Part shown: positions 8,830-17,901 of the stretch, piece by piece
Layout: the number at the start of each line of letters is the position of its first letter
Numbering within the stretch: the first letter of the stretch is position 1
NCBI GenBank assembly: GCA_002424605.1
Contig: DIKQ01000005.1
Coordinates: forward strand, 1-64,000
Length of the DNA stretch: 64,000 nt
DNA from: Cloacimonetes bacterium UBA5614
GTDB taxonomy: Bacteria > Cloacimonadota > Cloacimonadia > Cloacimonadales > Cloacimonadaceae
Direction: 5' to 3'
Position numbers and translations under genes: made by a program
Notes under the pieces: model-generated
The model's input: the letters and a program-made list of their open reading frames with translations, nothing else
Databases searched by the model: none
What the model was told of the DNA's origin: nothing

Positions 8830-8886
8830 CCGGAAATACCTTTAAAAGCGTTTCTTGCGTGCATATAGTGCTTTTCGCTTTAACCT

Positions 8887-9336
8887 TTAAATCTGCTTAT
8901 CCCAGCGCTGATAACCCTCCACCACCGGCAGCAGGCCCGCTTCAATGGCGTTCCTGAGAGTCCGGCAGGGCAGGTTTTGGGAGGTTATCTGCTCCCGGGT
9001 GATGGTTTTGAGGTCCACCGATTCCGGCATAGCTTTCTGCATCGCCCACATCAGCTTGTTGTAAACGTGGCACCAGCTGGTCAGCGGATGTTCCGCGTTC
9101 TGGGGCAGTTCGTTATAGCCCTGGCAATAGTCCAGCAGATTATACTTGTATTCATCTGAGGGACTGATGGCGTAAATCTGTTTCTGAGCGGTGCGGAATC
9201 CCGCATGCGCCGGGTGCTTTTTGAAGGTGAAGCTACGCCGGGCATAGAGCTTTCCGGTGCGTTTATTCAGGTAAAAAATCATGTCGTCGGCTTTACCGAC
9301 ATAACCCTGCAGCATGTTCTTGAACTTTACTTTCAT
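8887..9336 (-). CDS. Small basic protein of unknown function
   Basis: A 149-residue protein with a strong start (GGAGGATAAAG before ATG). It is rich in Lys, Arg and aromatics. The N-terminal part (MKVKFKNMLQGYVGKADDMI) leads into FYLNKRTGKLYARRSF, then PSDEYKYNLLDYCQGYN, and a helical C-terminus. There is no signal peptide or membrane segment and I know no function. The look is of a lineage-restricted DNA- or RNA-associated protein, which is only an impression. It is followed by the patB-dapD pair with 57 bases between. Confidence 0.65.
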   Translation of the reverse strand: MKVKFKNMLQGYVGKADDMIFYLNKRTGKLYARRSFTFKKHPAHAGFRTAQKQIYAISPSDEYKYNLLDYCQGYNELPQNAEHPLTSWCHVYNKLMWAMQKAMPESVDLKTITREQITSQNLPCRTLRNAIEAGLLPVVEGYQRWDKQI

Positions 9337-9384
9337 CTTTATCCTCCTTCATTTGTTACATACAAGATTTTGTTTCGGCTTGCA

Positions 9385-9470
9385 GTCCCCGCTTACGCAG
9401 GGACGACCCAACAATCAATGTCGTTCCTCTCTCGACGGGGAACTCTGATGTCCCGGTTATGCTTAGGGAC
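9385..9470. repeat. Three consecutive small stem-loops
   Basis: Three short inverted repeats in a row: GTCCC/GGGAC (9385-9404), GTTCC/GGAAC (9423-9443) and GTCCC/GGGAC (9450-9470). They fill the gap between two leftward genes. The first resembles a REP-like unit (GTCCCCGCTTACGCAGGGAC). No U-run follows, so they look like repeat or mRNA-stability hairpins, not terminators. Confidence 0.5.
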
Positions 9471-9498
9471 GCTCACCCCATTGTTCTGCTAATCTGCT

Positions 9499-10620
9499 TC
9501 ATTTCACGTATCTCAAAAATTCCTTCATCCCTTCCGGAGAAACGGAGTGACCGCCTTCAAACTCATGCAATGTCACATCCAGTCCCTTGCTCTTCAGGAT
9601 GTCATATGCCTTTTGCCCTTCCTCAAACGGAACCACTCTGTCCTGTTTGCCGTGACTGATGATGACCTTGAGTTTGCGGGCATTTTTATATGCCTTTTCC
9701 TGCAGGGCTTCTGTCACCAGTCCGCCTCCGCAGGCAAGCAGTCCGTCAAAGACCTTGGGATTTTCGATTGCGAGGATAAATCCGTTGAAAGCGCCTTGCG
9801 AAAAGCCCATCAGCCAGGTCTGGTCTATTTTGTATTGTGATTTCATATGCTTCTGCAATGATATTATGTATTCCTCTGTCATCAGATAGGATTTATACCA
9901 GATCGGGTCGTCCATCGAGACGAAGGGAGCCCAGCTGAAAGCCGCCCTGTCCCCATCCACAAAGGGATAAGGCGCTTCCGGTACCACCAGAATCACATTG
10001 CTGTCTTCGATGTACCTCCAAATGGGTGAAAAGCTGTATGCCTTGTCGCCGTAACCGTGCAGGGCAATCATCAGGGTAGCCGGCTTGGATTTGTCATAAT
10101 TCTTTGGGAAATGAACCCAATAAGGCAGATGGTGCCGGGATGGGAAATACTCCATCTTTCCAAGGTAAAACGCCTTTTTCTCGTTCCAGAAGCGCAGTGA
10201 ATCCACAGCCATGGCAAAGTTCGTCTCTTCCTTCACTTTGTCAAAATCTGTATCCCGCTCCACATGACCCACATCTGTAAAGCCCTTGCGGTATGCAATC
10301 TTCAGATACTTTGCCGCCAGCTCCGCCTGACCCAGCAAACCGTAACAGCAGGACAGATTGTACCAGGAACCGGAATCGTCCGGATTCTGCTGCAGATATG
10401 CCAGATAATAACGGGCGGAATTCTTATAATCGCCTTTCTGATAAAACCCGTTTGCCTGCATCATCAGCTGCCGGCTATCATTTTGCGCGCTTTGAGCCGG
10501 CTCAAACTTGTAGATGTCTATGTCTTCAGGCTTGGTATATCCCCTGCTGTCCTGTCCGAAACCGGCAGTCCATAAAATGACAAGCAAAACGATGATTAAA
10601 GCTGTTTTTTGACCATTCAT
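9499..10620 (-). CDS. Secreted TPR protein with alpha/beta-hydrolase (esterase) domain
   Basis: A 373-residue exported protein: signal peptide at about 1-22, a TPR-like helical region at about 50-115 (YYLAYLQQNP, WYNLSCCYGLLG), then a carboxylesterase/phospholipase-type alpha/beta-hydrolase. ALHGYGD (186-192) is the oxyanion-side HG motif, GFSQG (272-276) holds the nucleophile Ser274, HGKQDRVVPF carries the acid and EGGHS the catalytic His. The fold suggests hydrolysis of carboxyl or acyl esters in the periplasm; the substrate is unknown. The start has GGAG nine bases upstream. Its promoter region contains the iteron array B. Confidence 0.82.
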   Translation of the reverse strand: MNGQKTALIIVLLVILWTAGFGQDSRGYTKPEDIDIYKFEPAQSAQNDSRQLMMQANGFYQKGDYKNSARYYLAYLQQNPDDSGSWYNLSCCYGLLGQAELAAKYLKIAYRKGFTDVGHVERDTDFDKVKEETNFAMAVDSLRFWNEKKAFYLGKMEYFPSRHHLPYWVHFPKNYDKSKPATLMIALHGYGDKAYSFSPIWRYIEDSNVILVVPEAPYPFVDGDRAAFSWAPFVSMDDPIWYKSYLMTEEYIISLQKHMKSQYKIDQTWLMGFSQGAFNGFILAIENPKVFDGLLACGGGLVTEALQEKAYKNARKLKVIISHGKQDRVVPFEEGQKAYDILKSKGLDVTLHEFEGGHSVSPEGMKEFLRYVK

Positions 10621-10710
10621 TGCATACTCCTCACATTCTATCTCTATACTTTTAAGTGTATTACTGCTTTTCCGGCATCCTCCTGCCCCACTTTTCCACC
10701 TTTGCCCAAT

Positions 10711-10837
10711 CCTGCTTCTTTGTCAAGAGGATTGCTTTATCATTACGGTACCATTACGGTAGTAATACGGTCAATGACCGCAATGCTACCGTAATGGTAC
10801 CGTAATGATACCGTAATGCTCCTAAGGAAGAAGCAGG
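10711..10837. repeat. 11-bp inverted iteron array, copy B, with outer inverted ends
   Basis: The core at 10740-10819 has three direct units (10740-10750, 10751-10761, 10762-10772), spacer AAT (10773-10775) and four inverted units (10776-10786, 10787-10797, 10798-10808, 10809-10819). It is copy A in reverse orientation, with flanks matching as well. A perfect outer inverted repeat, CCTGCTTCTT (10711-10720) and AAGAAGCAGG (10828-10837), frames it. It lies between the divergent esterase and CTD-protein genes, so it could influence either promoter. Confidence 0.9.
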
Positions 10838-10957
10838 TTTTTTACTATGTTTGACAGTAAGTTATGTCTGTGTTTTATTCATTGACAGAAATACAACAAA
10901 AAATACTCAATAGGATTGTAAGAACTAATCCATGTACGGATCCGAATGGAGGAAAGC

Positions 10958-12487
10958 TTGAAAGCTAAGATATTCTTATTTATGTTCACTTTTATCATAG
11001 TGTCTTTATCTGCCTTGGACAGCTATATCAGGAACATACCTTTGCAGTTACCACCTGCCTATTGGGCATATCAATACACACCCAAACAGATATTTCCAAC
11101 ACCTGATGGTGGAGTTATTGTTTTAGGTGATTGCCTTGCATATTGGGGGGATGATTCTGATCCATTTACAGCAGGCGATTGCGGTGCTGTCAAACTGGAT
11201 GATGATGGCAACTGTGAATGGCAGTGGTGGAGCCGTAACTTTTCCGGCTGGGGTGGACCAAAAATCATAGGAATAGATCAGGGATTGGATGGCAGAGTCA
11301 ATTTCATTATCAACAATGTATACACAACTCCCGAGCATGTATATAATCAGATGGGCTGGATCGACGCTCAAGGAAACCACTTCCTGCAATATATCCAATT
11401 ACCTTACATTGCCATAAATAGAGCATTAAGATTAACTGATAACAGTATTTTTACAATTGGCAGTATAGCTGTATATCATCAGGAACTTCCGCATCCTGAC
11501 TGGCTAACCCATGCATGTTTTCTGCGTCTGAATGCAGAAGGAGATACATTAAGTATGCAGGATTATCCTTCAGATACAGCACCTTTGGGATTAGGGGGTG
11601 CTGACGCCTATGATATGGAATTGGACACCGATGGGATGCCTGTCATAACCTGCAACTTTAATATGTATACAAGTGATAGTGTGGTAAAATCTGATTGGAA
11701 TGGCAATATTATCTGGCGAAGGGACCCAACAGTTTTTGGTGGAGGGTCCAGTCCGATTACTAAAATTCCTTTAACTAATGAACTGGTAATGGGACAAAGA
11801 TTATATAACAACGGTCTTTACAATCAATTCAGATTATACAGAATAGCTGAAACAACTTTAGACAGTCTGTTCACAATAACCATGGTTGATACAATATGTG
11901 TGGGAAGTTATTATTCGATAGTAGGGTATAATCAGGGGATTTACTTGTCGGGTTTTTATGGAGAATACCTTGGTTATGATTACCAAGCTTACATTTTAAA
12001 ATATGAATTATCCGGACAGCAGGACTGGACATGGTCGTCACCTTACCCTATGATTTACCAACAACCTACCGAATGTATTACAGTTTTACCCGATAGCTGT
12101 GTAATGTATGTTTTTGGTAACTGGAACTTTGGTAATGAAGGACTCACCATTATTAAAATTCTGCCGGACGGGACCGCAAACGAAGGCGAGGTTTTGCCAA
12201 AACCCTTACTCAGCTTGAGCTGTTATCCCAATCCAATGAAAACAGAGCTAAATATTGAGTTCATTACAGATGGTTCTAAAGCCCGGAACATCCCAATGCA
12301 AATCTATAACATCAAGGGGCAGCTGGTTAAGTCATTAGAATTAAGCAGAAACAGCACTGATAAGTATTCAACTGTCTGGGACGGCAGGGATGCTGCTATG
12401 AAGTACTGCTCAAATGGGATTTACCTGGTCAGGATGTCCTTGAATGGCAGACAAAACATTACTAGAAAAATTACTCTGATGAACTAA
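10958..12487 (+). CDS. Secreted protein with FlgD/Por-like C-terminal sorting domain
   Basis: I choose the TTG at 10958 because GGAGGA lies 5 bases before it; the ATG at 10946 would put that site inside the gene. The product is about 509 residues: a signal peptide to about residue 20, then a region rich in Gly, Asp and Trp that reads like a beta-propeller (GGVIVLGDC, KLDDDGNCEW, LRLNAEGDT, PDGTANEGE), then a C-terminal domain from about residue 420. That domain has SCYPNPMKTELNIEF, MQIYNIKGQLVKSL, VWDGRDA and NGIYLVRM, the sorting/anchoring type domain shared with three other proteins here. The function of the propeller is unknown. Confidence 0.78.
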   Translation: MKAKIFLFMFTFIIVSLSALDSYIRNIPLQLPPAYWAYQYTPKQIFPTPDGGVIVLGDCLAYWGDDSDPFTAGDCGAVKLDDDGNCEWQWWSRNFSGWGGPKIIGIDQGLDGRVNFIINNVYTTPEHVYNQMGWIDAQGNHFLQYIQLPYIAINRALRLTDNSIFTIGSIAVYHQELPHPDWLTHACFLRLNAEGDTLSMQDYPSDTAPLGLGGADAYDMELDTDGMPVITCNFNMYTSDSVVKSDWNGNIIWRRDPTVFGGGSSPITKIPLTNELVMGQRLYNNGLYNQFRLYRIAETTLDSLFTITMVDTICVGSYYSIVGYNQGIYLSGFYGEYLGYDYQAYILKYELSGQQDWTWSSPYPMIYQQPTECITVLPDSCVMYVFGNWNFGNEGLTIIKILPDGTANEGEVLPKPLLSLSCYPNPMKTELNIEFITDGSKARNIPMQIYNIKGQLVKSLELSRNSTDKYSTVWDGRDAAMKYCSNGIYLVRMSLNGRQNITRKITLMN

Positions 12488-12499
12488 AGATATTGTCTG

Positions 12500-12961
12500 T
12501 CACCAATTTAGAGAAAAGTAATATATCCTTCCCGGATTGCCACCGAGGTCATAACCATCTTCCATACGGGTCCAGCCGTATTTTTCGTAATAGCCGTCGT
12601 GGTCGGTAGTGAGGTATACTTTATCAAAACCAAACCGTTTTGCTTCGCCGATGCCATGTTCCAGCAAGAGCTTGCCCAGTTCCTTTCCGCGTTCGGGCGT
12701 TTCCACATAAAGGCATCCCAGCCAGGGGAACAGGTCTTGCCGGCTGATGAGGTCATTGGTGAGTAGGGCATAGCAACCCGCGATTTCATCGTCTTTCAAC
12801 AGCAGATAGAAGCGGGGCAAAGCTTTGCCATCGGGGGAAGAGTGGAGGATGGCATCGCGGTAAAAGGTATGGTTTTCCTTCCTGCCCCATTTGGAATGGA
12901 TGTAATCAACCGCCGGTTCAATCCCTCCGGAGTATTCTTTTACATTGACTATCAGATACAT
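12500..12961 (-). CDS. GNAT-family N-acetyltransferase
   Basis: A 153-residue single-domain acetyl-CoA transferase. LGCLYVETPERGKELGKLLLEHG contains beta-4 and the pyrophosphate-binding loop (a variant R/QxxGxG/A as RGKELG), followed by DKVYLTTDHDGYYEKYGW, the typical beta-5/alpha-4 end of GNATs. The substrate cannot be read from sequence. It converges on the CTD-protein gene with 12 bases between stops. The start codon follows a GAGGTG site. The DUF2723 gene's terminator lies just upstream, so this gene probably has its own promoter there. Confidence 0.85.
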   Translation of the reverse strand: MYLIVNVKEYSGGIEPAVDYIHSKWGRKENHTFYRDAILHSSPDGKALPRFYLLLKDDEIAGCYALLTNDLISRQDLFPWLGCLYVETPERGKELGKLLLEHGIGEAKRFGFDKVYLTTDHDGYYEKYGWTRMEDGYDLGGNPGRIYYFSLNW

Positions 12962-12974
12962 CGAGCCACCTCAC

Positions 12975-13038
12975 ATAAAAAAAGAAAAGGGAACCCTTCC
13001 ATGTAACATTCTGACCTTACCATGGCAGAAAGGTTCCC
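12975..13038 (-). terminator. Terminator of the DUF2723-gene operon
   Basis: On the minus strand GGGAACC (13038-13032) pairs with GGTTCCC (12995-12989), with an inner CCATG/CATGG stem, followed by a run of about 12 bases that is nearly all T. It lies 88 bases beyond the stop codon at 13126. Confidence 0.65.
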
Positions 13039-13125
13039 AATTTTATCATCAGTCGGCAGCATCAGGAAAGGTCTGCCAAATGCCGCTTCCGATATTAACT
13101 ATACAACCGGCTGTTTAATATCCTG

Positions 13126-15933
13126 CTAAAAAGCGCGGCTGTCCGGCGCAGCACCCAGGAACTGCTCATACATGCGCAGTGAATCCAGATAGGGGCGGAA
13201 CATCTCCACCAGCCCGGCATTCATCATCTGGATGGTTTCGCGCGAACGGCCAAAGGTTCTCAGTTCCAGACCCACGTCATAAATGATGAAAGCCAGGTCG
13301 GGGTCATTGGGGAACTGCCTGGTTGCAGCCTGCAGCACCTCATAGGTGACATCGGCATTGTGATAAATCCAGAGCTTGACCAGGAAGAGATAGTTCTCCA
13401 CATCCGGCTGACGCCTTTCCAGCATCCTGCGGGTGACCTGAAGGGCTTCCTCATACTGAGAGGTCTCCAGCAGGATATTGACCAGGCGGATATCCTTGGA
13501 AAACTCGGAGGAGATAAAAATGAACGCCTTGTCCAGATACTTCCTTGCCTTTTCGTGGTCTCCCCTTTCCAGATAATAGGTGGAAGCTCGGTCAAAGGCA
13601 GCGCCATAGTTCATAATGAGCCGGCGCATGTTATCGTCCTTATAGACGCGCTTGTCTTTGATGGAACGGTAGGAATAGACCTCGTCGGTATTCTTGAGCA
13701 ACCGTTCAATATCAAGCTGGTCTGCGCCATAAGTCGGCACCACGCGGCTGACCATGCCCTCATTGCGGGTAAATCTTTCAAAGCCGATATAAGTCTCGCA
13801 GGTCACGGCAAAATAGATGGGACGATGCCCAAAGTTATCCTGGATTATTTTCAAGACAGCCAGGTCGGAAACGCGAAAGATGCCTTCCTTGCGCCACATG
13901 GGGTGGGCAGGGTAGGTCATTGTGAAGGACTGCCCTTCCACAGGGGAATTGATGTCTATGGTAAAGCCGTTTTCAGTCCTGGCTGTATTGGGGAACAGGT
14001 ATTGAATGATGGGATAAGGGTCGCCGTAATTGGGGGGCGGAGTGTAGGTAAGCTCTTCCAGCAGGGAATCCGGCCAGTTGAAAATCACGCCTTCCCTGTC
14101 CCTTAACTGGCGGATGTACCACGGGGTGTTTAGCAGACTGAGATTAGCTACCGTTACGTCTTTGCGGATACCCCATGTATGGTTATTCTTGAAATCCATG
14201 GCAACCTGCATGGCTTGGCGGTGTTTCTCACCCGGTGCCACGTCTTTGGCAGGATGCATAAATTCCCGAACGGCAGGGTCTTCCACCGCCTGGCAGTACC
14301 AGAGCGGGAAGGTGTCATTATCGCCATTGGTAAAGATAATGGCATTCTCTTCCAGGGAATTGAGGAAATTCATCCCATAGTCAACTGCCATAAATTCCTT
14401 GCTGCGGTCGTGCACTTTGTATTGAGAGGCAAGGTTTATCAAAGGCAGCAGCAGCATCACACCCGTAACAATATATAACGGCAGTTTTTTAGTCAAAAAA
14501 GGACGGACAAAAGCAATCGCTCCAATACCCATGATAATCGCCCACATATTAAAGGAACTGACAAAGAAGTAGTCCCTGTCCCTCACTTCCGCGTTGGAAA
14601 GATTGAGGATGAAGACAAACACTATAGTGGTCATGATAAACACGCTCAGGAAATAGGCAAAGGCATGTTTGTTACGCTTTGCGATGTCAAAGAAACCGAC
14701 AACGCCAAACAATATCGCAATCAGGTTGCCAAACACGTTAAAGACCATCTGGGGCAACTTTGTCCACTCGGACAGAGTCTCGGAATGGAACCATTGCCAT
14801 CCGAAATATCGCAGGAAGTGGTGCCCGTACTGCACAGCAAGGTCTGCCCTGCGTTCCATGAATGACACCACACCATACTGACGGCGCAGCACATAGTCCA
14901 TGAAAAGCTGGTAATTGTGAGGGAAACCTTCATTGATAAAGGGACGGGCGGCTGAACGCACCAGCAGGAAAATATGGGGGCTCAGCCCAATCAGGACCAG
15001 GGCAATGCCCAACAGCCAGACCTTTTTGTCTATGATGTCCTTCAGATTGGCATAAAGCAGGATAACGGCAATAATGGCAAACATCCACTTGCCGAAGGAC
15101 GGGAAGCTGAAATCGTCCTCCAGGGTCTTGGCAATGATGTAGGCGACAACACCGATGATGGTGTAAATGATAGCCCTGAGCCAGAACTTGTGTTGGTTGA
15201 TGGCTTTGTGCAAAAATGGATAAAGGACTATAAACATCAGGGCGGGTGCTGTCTGCAGAGCAGTCTGGTGCACGCAGAAGCCAATCATGAAGCTATATAC
15301 TATCAAAAGCAGGATGTTCTGATGTGAGAAATCCTCTGATTTTTCCACCCAGACCAGAGCAAGCCAGAAGGTGAGATTCACGAAAAACAGCATGCCGGAG
15401 TTTACTTCAGCCTCTATGGAAGTCATCCAGTGAGTATAGGCAAATGCAGTGTATAACGCAGCCAACAGGCCTGCCATCACTACCAGCCATTTCTGCTTTT
15501 CAAACATGCTGACCAGCTTAACTGTTATCAGATAAGTGAAAAGAACTCCAAAAGCAGAGAACAGAGCAGAAAGAAAGGCTACCACAACCGCATGGGGAAA
15601 CAGATTGCCACTTATGACGCAAAGCGCTCTGCCCAGAACTATATAAAACGGGTTTCCGGGAGGATGCGGAATTCCCAGGATACTGCCGCACGTGGCATAC
15701 TCCCCGGAATCCCAGAATGACATGGTCCGCGCCAGGGTAAGCATATACACCACAAGCGTGGAAATCAGGATAAAAAGGCCTACAATCTGATTGGTTCTAA
15801 GGTCAACCACAGGCTGGGGCTTATAATCCTGCAAAGGGGCATAATCCTTCTTGGCAGGCGGCGTATAACCCTTTTGCCGGGTTTCCTTCAGTTTTTGTGC
15901 TTTTTTAAAGTCCTTGGGTTGAGTACTGGACAT
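13126..15933 (-). CDS. DUF2723 polytopic membrane protein (GT-C-like)
   Basis: A 935-residue protein. After a Lys/Pro-rich cytoplasmic stretch (1-45) come about a dozen membrane segments to roughly residue 500, then a soluble region, with TPR-like helices at the end (about 780-935). The signature TMSFWDSGEYATCGSILGIP with HPPGNPFY in the first external loop is that of DUF2723, a family with the GT-C glycosyltransferase layout and related to eukaryotic TMEM260 O-mannosyltransferase. A role in protein or lipid glycosylation at the membrane is therefore inferred. It is the last gene of the leftward run starting at 21162 and has its own terminator. Confidence 0.88.
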   Translation of the reverse strand: MSSTQPKDFKKAQKLKETRQKGYTPPAKKDYAPLQDYKPQPVVDLRTNQIVGLFILISTLVVYMLTLARTMSFWDSGEYATCGSILGIPHPPGNPFYIVLGRALCVISGNLFPHAVVVAFLSALFSAFGVLFTYLITVKLVSMFEKQKWLVVMAGLLAALYTAFAYTHWMTSIEAEVNSGMLFFVNLTFWLALVWVEKSEDFSHQNILLLIVYSFMIGFCVHQTALQTAPALMFIVLYPFLHKAINQHKFWLRAIIYTIIGVVAYIIAKTLEDDFSFPSFGKWMFAIIAVILLYANLKDIIDKKVWLLGIALVLIGLSPHIFLLVRSAARPFINEGFPHNYQLFMDYVLRRQYGVVSFMERRADLAVQYGHHFLRYFGWQWFHSETLSEWTKLPQMVFNVFGNLIAILFGVVGFFDIAKRNKHAFAYFLSVFIMTTIVFVFILNLSNAEVRDRDYFFVSSFNMWAIIMGIGAIAFVRPFLTKKLPLYIVTGVMLLLPLINLASQYKVHDRSKEFMAVDYGMNFLNSLEENAIIFTNGDNDTFPLWYCQAVEDPAVREFMHPAKDVAPGEKHRQAMQVAMDFKNNHTWGIRKDVTVANLSLLNTPWYIRQLRDREGVIFNWPDSLLEELTYTPPPNYGDPYPIIQYLFPNTARTENGFTIDINSPVEGQSFTMTYPAHPMWRKEGIFRVSDLAVLKIIQDNFGHRPIYFAVTCETYIGFERFTRNEGMVSRVVPTYGADQLDIERLLKNTDEVYSYRSIKDKRVYKDDNMRRLIMNYGAAFDRASTYYLERGDHEKARKYLDKAFIFISSEFSKDIRLVNILLETSQYEEALQVTRRMLERRQPDVENYLFLVKLWIYHNADVTYEVLQAATRQFPNDPDLAFIIYDVGLELRTFGRSRETIQMMNAGLVEMFRPYLDSLRMYEQFLGAAPDSRAF

Positions 15934-15965
15934 TCGTCCTCCTTGATTTATCCGAATTATTAATA

Positions 15966-16952
15966 CTAATCTTTCAGTCCTGTCTTGGCTGTACTTTCAA
16001 TAATCTGCTTCTGCGCCAGAAAGAAAACCACCAATATGGGCAATATACTGAACGTGGAAGCCGCCATGAGCAGGGTCGTCTGGGCTGATGCCTCAGCATT
16101 GAAATAGCTGAGACCCACCTGCAGCAAACGCTTTTCCGGAGAATCTGTCATTACCAAAGGCCACATAAAGCTGTTCCAGGAGCCAATCAGGGAAAAGACA
16201 GAGGCAGTGGCAATCACAGGTTTTGAGAGGGGTAAAACTATGCGCCTGAGAATCCCGAAGGTGCTGCAGCCGTCTATCGTAGCGGCGTCAAACAACTCCT
16301 TTGGCAGGGATTTGAAATGCTGGCGAAACAAAAATATGGTGAAAACATTCACAAACCAGGGAATTATCAGTCCTCGATAGGTATCCAGCCAATGCAACTT
16401 GTCCAATAGAATATAGGACGAAATCAGGTAGATGGGCTCCGGAACCATTACCATGCTGATAAACAACAGGAAGAGCAAGTCTTTTCCGCGGAATTCCATC
16501 CTGGCAAAAGCATATGCGGCAAAGGCGGAAGTAACCAGAACTCCCAGCAGTGAAAGGAAAGATACGTAAATAGTGTTGGCAAAATACCGGGCGAAAGGCA
16601 CTTTTTTAAACGCCTTGATGAAGTTGTCCCAGTGCAAACTGATTGGCTTGTAGATGTGCTTTACCCTGCCTGAGGCAATCTGCACATATTCACGGGTGAT
16701 TTTGCCTTCCTCATTCAGGAAGTGGACCAGAGAGGAATCTCCCCGCTCTTTTACTACTATTATTCTCTGCTCCGGCTGACTGCCGGCGATGATATCATAG
16801 CTTTCCCTGGGAATGAAAACTGACTCGCCTTTGTTAAACTCCGCCTGCGACATCAGGGCAGTGGAAATCATCCAGATAAAGGGAACAATCATGAATAGCC
16901 CGCAGGCAATCAAAGCCAGGTAGATAAAGGTCTTTCCAAAGTATCTTCTCAT
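15966..16952 (-). CDS. ABC sugar transporter permease, MalG type, with large external insert
   Basis: A 328-residue binding-protein-dependent permease with six membrane segments. The EAA loop reads FDAATIDGCSTFGILRRIVLP, contacting the ATPase. MalG-like proteins are usually about 280 residues; the excess is an insert of roughly 80 residues after the first membrane segment (from about 35 to 115: EFNKGESVFIPRES, VVKERGDSSLVHFL, IASGRVKHIYKP), predicted outside the membrane. It starts 10 bases after the partner permease. No ATPase or binding protein is in the window. Confidence 0.9.
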   Translation of the reverse strand: MRRYFGKTFIYLALIACGLFMIVPFIWMISTALMSQAEFNKGESVFIPRESYDIIAGSQPEQRIIVVKERGDSSLVHFLNEEGKITREYVQIASGRVKHIYKPISLHWDNFIKAFKKVPFARYFANTIYVSFLSLLGVLVTSAFAAYAFARMEFRGKDLLFLLFISMVMVPEPIYLISSYILLDKLHWLDTYRGLIIPWFVNVFTIFLFRQHFKSLPKELFDAATIDGCSTFGILRRIVLPLSKPVIATASVFSLIGSWNSFMWPLVMTDSPEKRLLQVGLSYFNAEASAQTTLLMAASTFSILPILVVFFLAQKQIIESTAKTGLKD

Positions 16953-16962
16953 ATCCTGCCGC

Positions 16963-17901
16963 CTAATAGTTCACGTGTTTTTCCAGACGTTTCTGGATGA
17001 TGGTGAGTCCCAGAATCACAACAAACAGGACCAGTGCCGCTGCGCTGGCAAAGCCCATTTCCTGCGCGTCAAATCCCTTCTGGAAAATATAGTAGACAAT
17101 CAGGTTTGTGGTGCCCAAAGGACCGCCTTTGGGAGGTCCTGTCATCAGGTAAACCTGTGAGAATGCCTGGAAAGTGACAATCGTGGTCATCATAAGAACG
17201 TAAAAAGTGGTGGGGGAAACTAGCGGAAGCGTGATTTTGAAGAATTGCTTAAGTTTGCTTGCTCCGTCAATTTCAGCAGCTTCATAATAATCCTTGGATA
17301 TGTTCTGGAGACCGGCGAGATAAATAATTGTGTTGTATCCCAGTCCCTTCCAGACTGTTAGGATAATAATGGCAAAGAGCGCTTGGGAAGGGCCTCCCGC
17401 CCAGTCGGGAAGATTGATGCCGATTCCTGAGAAAAAGATATCAAAGATGCCCCGGGCTTCTGCCAGCCATTTTTGCGGGCTTATCCCGATTACACCCAAA
17501 AACTTGTTAGCCAGCCCAGTCTGCTCGTTGAAGATTATCTTCCAGACTATGGAAACCGCCACCATTGAAGTGACAAACGGCAGGAAATAGATGGTTCTGA
17601 ACAGCCCTCTCAGCCACTTTATCTGGTTCAACAGCACGGCAAAAATCAGTGAAAACACTAGGCTGGCCGGTACAACGAAAACCACCAGCCAGACAGTGTT
17701 CATCATTGACTTCCAGAACTCAGGATCGTTAAATAGCTTGATGTAATTGCTTAAACCTATGAAGCCGCCGGTTCCATGCAAGGTCCATTCAAAGAAACTG
17801 ATTACAAAGGACATCACTATCGGCAGCAGCCTGAAGGCTACCAACAATAGCAAAGCGGGGAAAATATAGATGTAAGGTGATGCTTTCCAGCGTGTCTTCA
17901 T
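16963..17901 (-). CDS. ABC sugar transporter permease, MalF/UgpA type
   Basis: A 312-residue permease with six membrane helices, PALLLLVAFRLLPIVMSF at the start and the EAA loop YYEAAEIDGASKLKQFFKITLP near residues 205-226. It forms a heterodimer with the MalG-type partner encoded next. A cytosolic or periplasmic insert around 135-160 (GVIGISPQKWLAEARGIF) is longer than usual. Its ATG lies directly against the stop of the NtrC-type regulator gene (stop at 17902), so expression is probably coupled to the two-component pair. The substrate is unknown but is likely a sugar or oligosaccharide. Confidence 0.9.
   Translation of the reverse strand: MKTRWKASPYIYIFPALLLLVAFRLLPIVMSFVISFFEWTLHGTGGFIGLSNYIKLFNDPEFWKSMMNTVWLVVFVVPASLVFSLIFAVLLNQIKWLRGLFRTIYFLPFVTSMVAVSIVWKIIFNEQTGLANKFLGVIGISPQKWLAEARGIFDIFFSGIGINLPDWAGGPSQALFAIIILTVWKGLGYNTIIYLAGLQNISKDYYEAAEIDGASKLKQFFKITLPLVSPTTFYVLMMTTIVTFQAFSQVYLMTGPPKGGPLGTTNLIVYYIFQKGFDAQEMGFASAAALVLFVVILGLTIIQKRLEKHVNY

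Noticed and set aside
10946..10957. ATG 10946 as start of the CTD protein
   Set aside because: The GGAGGA site lies after it and before the in-frame TTG at 10958.
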